Shown in pieces: positions 62,688-64,000 of a DNA stretch of 64,000 bases. Position 1 is the first letter of the stretch, and each line of letters opens with the position of its first letter. Location: positions 5,559,624-5,623,623 of the forward strand of contig NC_030986.1 of NCBI RefSeq assembly GCF_000149955.1, given 5' to 3'. The DNA is from Fusarium oxysporum f. sp. lycopersici 4287. Lineage: Eukaryota > Ascomycota > Sordariomycetes > Hypocreales > Nectriaceae. The notes beneath the pieces are model-generated. The model was given only the letters and a program-made list of their open reading frames with translations, searched no databases and was not told the origin of the DNA. The translations under genes were made by a program, and so were the position numbers.

Positions 62688-64000
62688 GATGAGTGATGAT
62701 ATCTGAATGTCTGGATGAAGATACTATTCCAAGCTGATCTGCCGGCCTTATATATCCTCCTTTCCAAGTATTTTTGCATTTCCAATTCCCCTGCAGGATT
62801 ATAGGATCAAACACGACTTCTCCCAACATGTGATTGAACCATATACGTCGTCCCATAAAATGCTAAGATGAGAACAGCCCGCACGAGCTGCTTGTGATAG
62901 GCTCGATGGACTCGAGGATCAGATACCTTGTTGAGGAAATTAAGCTCAGGAGCGGGAAGACCCACGAGCTTACATTCTGACAGGGGTCGTAGGGCGAAAA
63001 TACTCCTTGAGCCAAGACTCGGTCTCCATAGAAGATTGGGGATGTAACGGTGACGACGAGCTTGCTCGCTGTGAGGTTTGTGTGATTGGTAGATCTTGTT
63101 GATGATCATGGATGGATTGAAGGTGGGTTCGGGGGCTGGGCTGAGCAGGATAGCAGTCCGAGGTCAGGCTTGGTGTCGCCATTTGCATTGAGATGAAGAA
63201 TCCATCGCTGAGAACTTCCAAGACTGAAACAGAAGTTTCTTGGATAAAGATAGCACTAATGTTTCAACAACGGTGATCCAGAAATCAGCCCTGTGAGGCA
63301 TTCTGATTTGGAGTCAAATGTTGAAATGCCGTGGCTTTGTCCAAGACCAAGCTAAAGAAATCCTCAAAGCTCGAGATTCTCTAATCGACCAAACACGGCT
63401 GCTCCGGAGGATTCGCAGAAGCCGATCGCAGTTGATTCATGGAAAATGAACCATGAAAAGGCAGTGCATCTCACTCCTTCGAGGCTGTGTTGACAATATG
63501 AAACAAGGATAAAGGAAAACCTTTTCCAGAAAGATCTCGACGGCCTACGGATGCGGAGAGAGGTCTAACCTCCAGGGAGCAAGAAAACTTTTGGTGTTGA
63601 TCGAACTGAGGTGTCAGAATATATCTAAGCTAAGATCTATTAAATCTATACTAACTTTACCTAAGTCTTTTTATTTCTTAGGATAGAGGTCCTAAGCTTT
63701 CGTGCCTCACCTTGCCAGCTCACCACGAACTTGGAGTTGCCCATGGCTCACTTCCCACCACTGGACTCTGTTTGACAGGAGTTGTTTCTCTCTCTGACGA
63801 ACGAAACAAATTCCTCACTTTCCGTCTCTGCTTCTTCATCCATGAAGCTGCCTGGCTGAACATGGAGTATATGAAGAAGTATAATATATACCACTCCGAC
63901 GGTTCAACCTCCATCCGCTCCGGTCTATAGCTCTCAAAAGCCGTTGCTCTCTTAACCCATTTCTCGTCCTCACTCCCATGCATTCGTTTCACAATTCGTC
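62688..64000. other. Right end of window, no supported gene
   Basis: The region is 1.3 kb. The first part is the promoter of the GH16-like gene. Open frames on the minus strand at 62807-63221 and 63720-63992 and on the plus strand at 63712-63930 overlap and lack domains; several have no ATG start. The stretch 63600-63700 is AT-rich. A gene truncated by the window end cannot be excluded. Confidence 0.45.

Noticed and set aside
63720..63992. 90-codon frame on the minus strand at the right edge
   Set aside because: First codon is GTG, no domain is seen and it overlaps another open frame; a truncated gene beyond the window cannot be judged.

Overview
This window looks like nuclear DNA of a filamentous ascomycete, most likely a Sordariomycete of the Fusarium (Hypocreales) type. 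Most genes carry short introns of 45-65 nt with GT..AG ends, and many have a CTAAC/CTGAC-like branch site just before the acceptor. The families are fungal: Zn2Cys6 regulators, rhodopsin-domain membrane proteins, 2EXR protein, 9.5 kDa complex I subunit and fungal-type mitochondrial serine acetyltransferase. Species assignment is inference. All exon structures below were derived by hand from splice signals and reading-frame continuity.

Layout. The left part (about 1-25 kb) is accessory-like. It has the C-terminal end of an NmrA-like protein, a DUF885 peptidase-like protein, an MCT-type MFS transporter divergent from a Zn2Cys6 regulator, an APC amino-acid/choline permease divergent from a rhodopsin-domain membrane protein, a GNAT acetyltransferase and a 2EXR protein. 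These are followed by a GMC oxidoreductase divergent from a second rhodopsin-domain protein, and a second Zn2Cys6 regulator divergent from a second MCT-type MFS transporter. The order MFS-TF ... TF-MFS gives the block a mirror-like layout. Three of its four divergent promoters carry an everted CCG-N5-CGG element, the kind of site Zn2Cys6 dimers bind, which makes a small import/oxidation regulon the most interesting hypothesis here. No pathway product can be named from sequence alone.

A gene-poor stretch of about 2.9 kb (24.9-27.8 kb) separates this from a conserved, housekeeping-like right part. That part holds a membrane-anchored PAF-acetylhydrolase-like lipase, a long basic Ser-rich protein whose frame is interrupted near its C-terminus, and a vacuolar subtilisin-type protease. 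After a 3 kb gap come a 2609-residue BEACH-WD40 protein, a complex I 9.5 kDa subunit, the oligosaccharyltransferase subunit WBP1, the splicing factor ISY1 and a proline-rich protein. The last genes are a mitochondrial serine/homoserine acetyltransferase-family enzyme, an uncharacterised protein, two unrelated Nudix hydrolases side by side and a secreted GH16-like glucanase. No tRNA, rRNA, CRISPR array, intact transposon or viral sequence was recognised.
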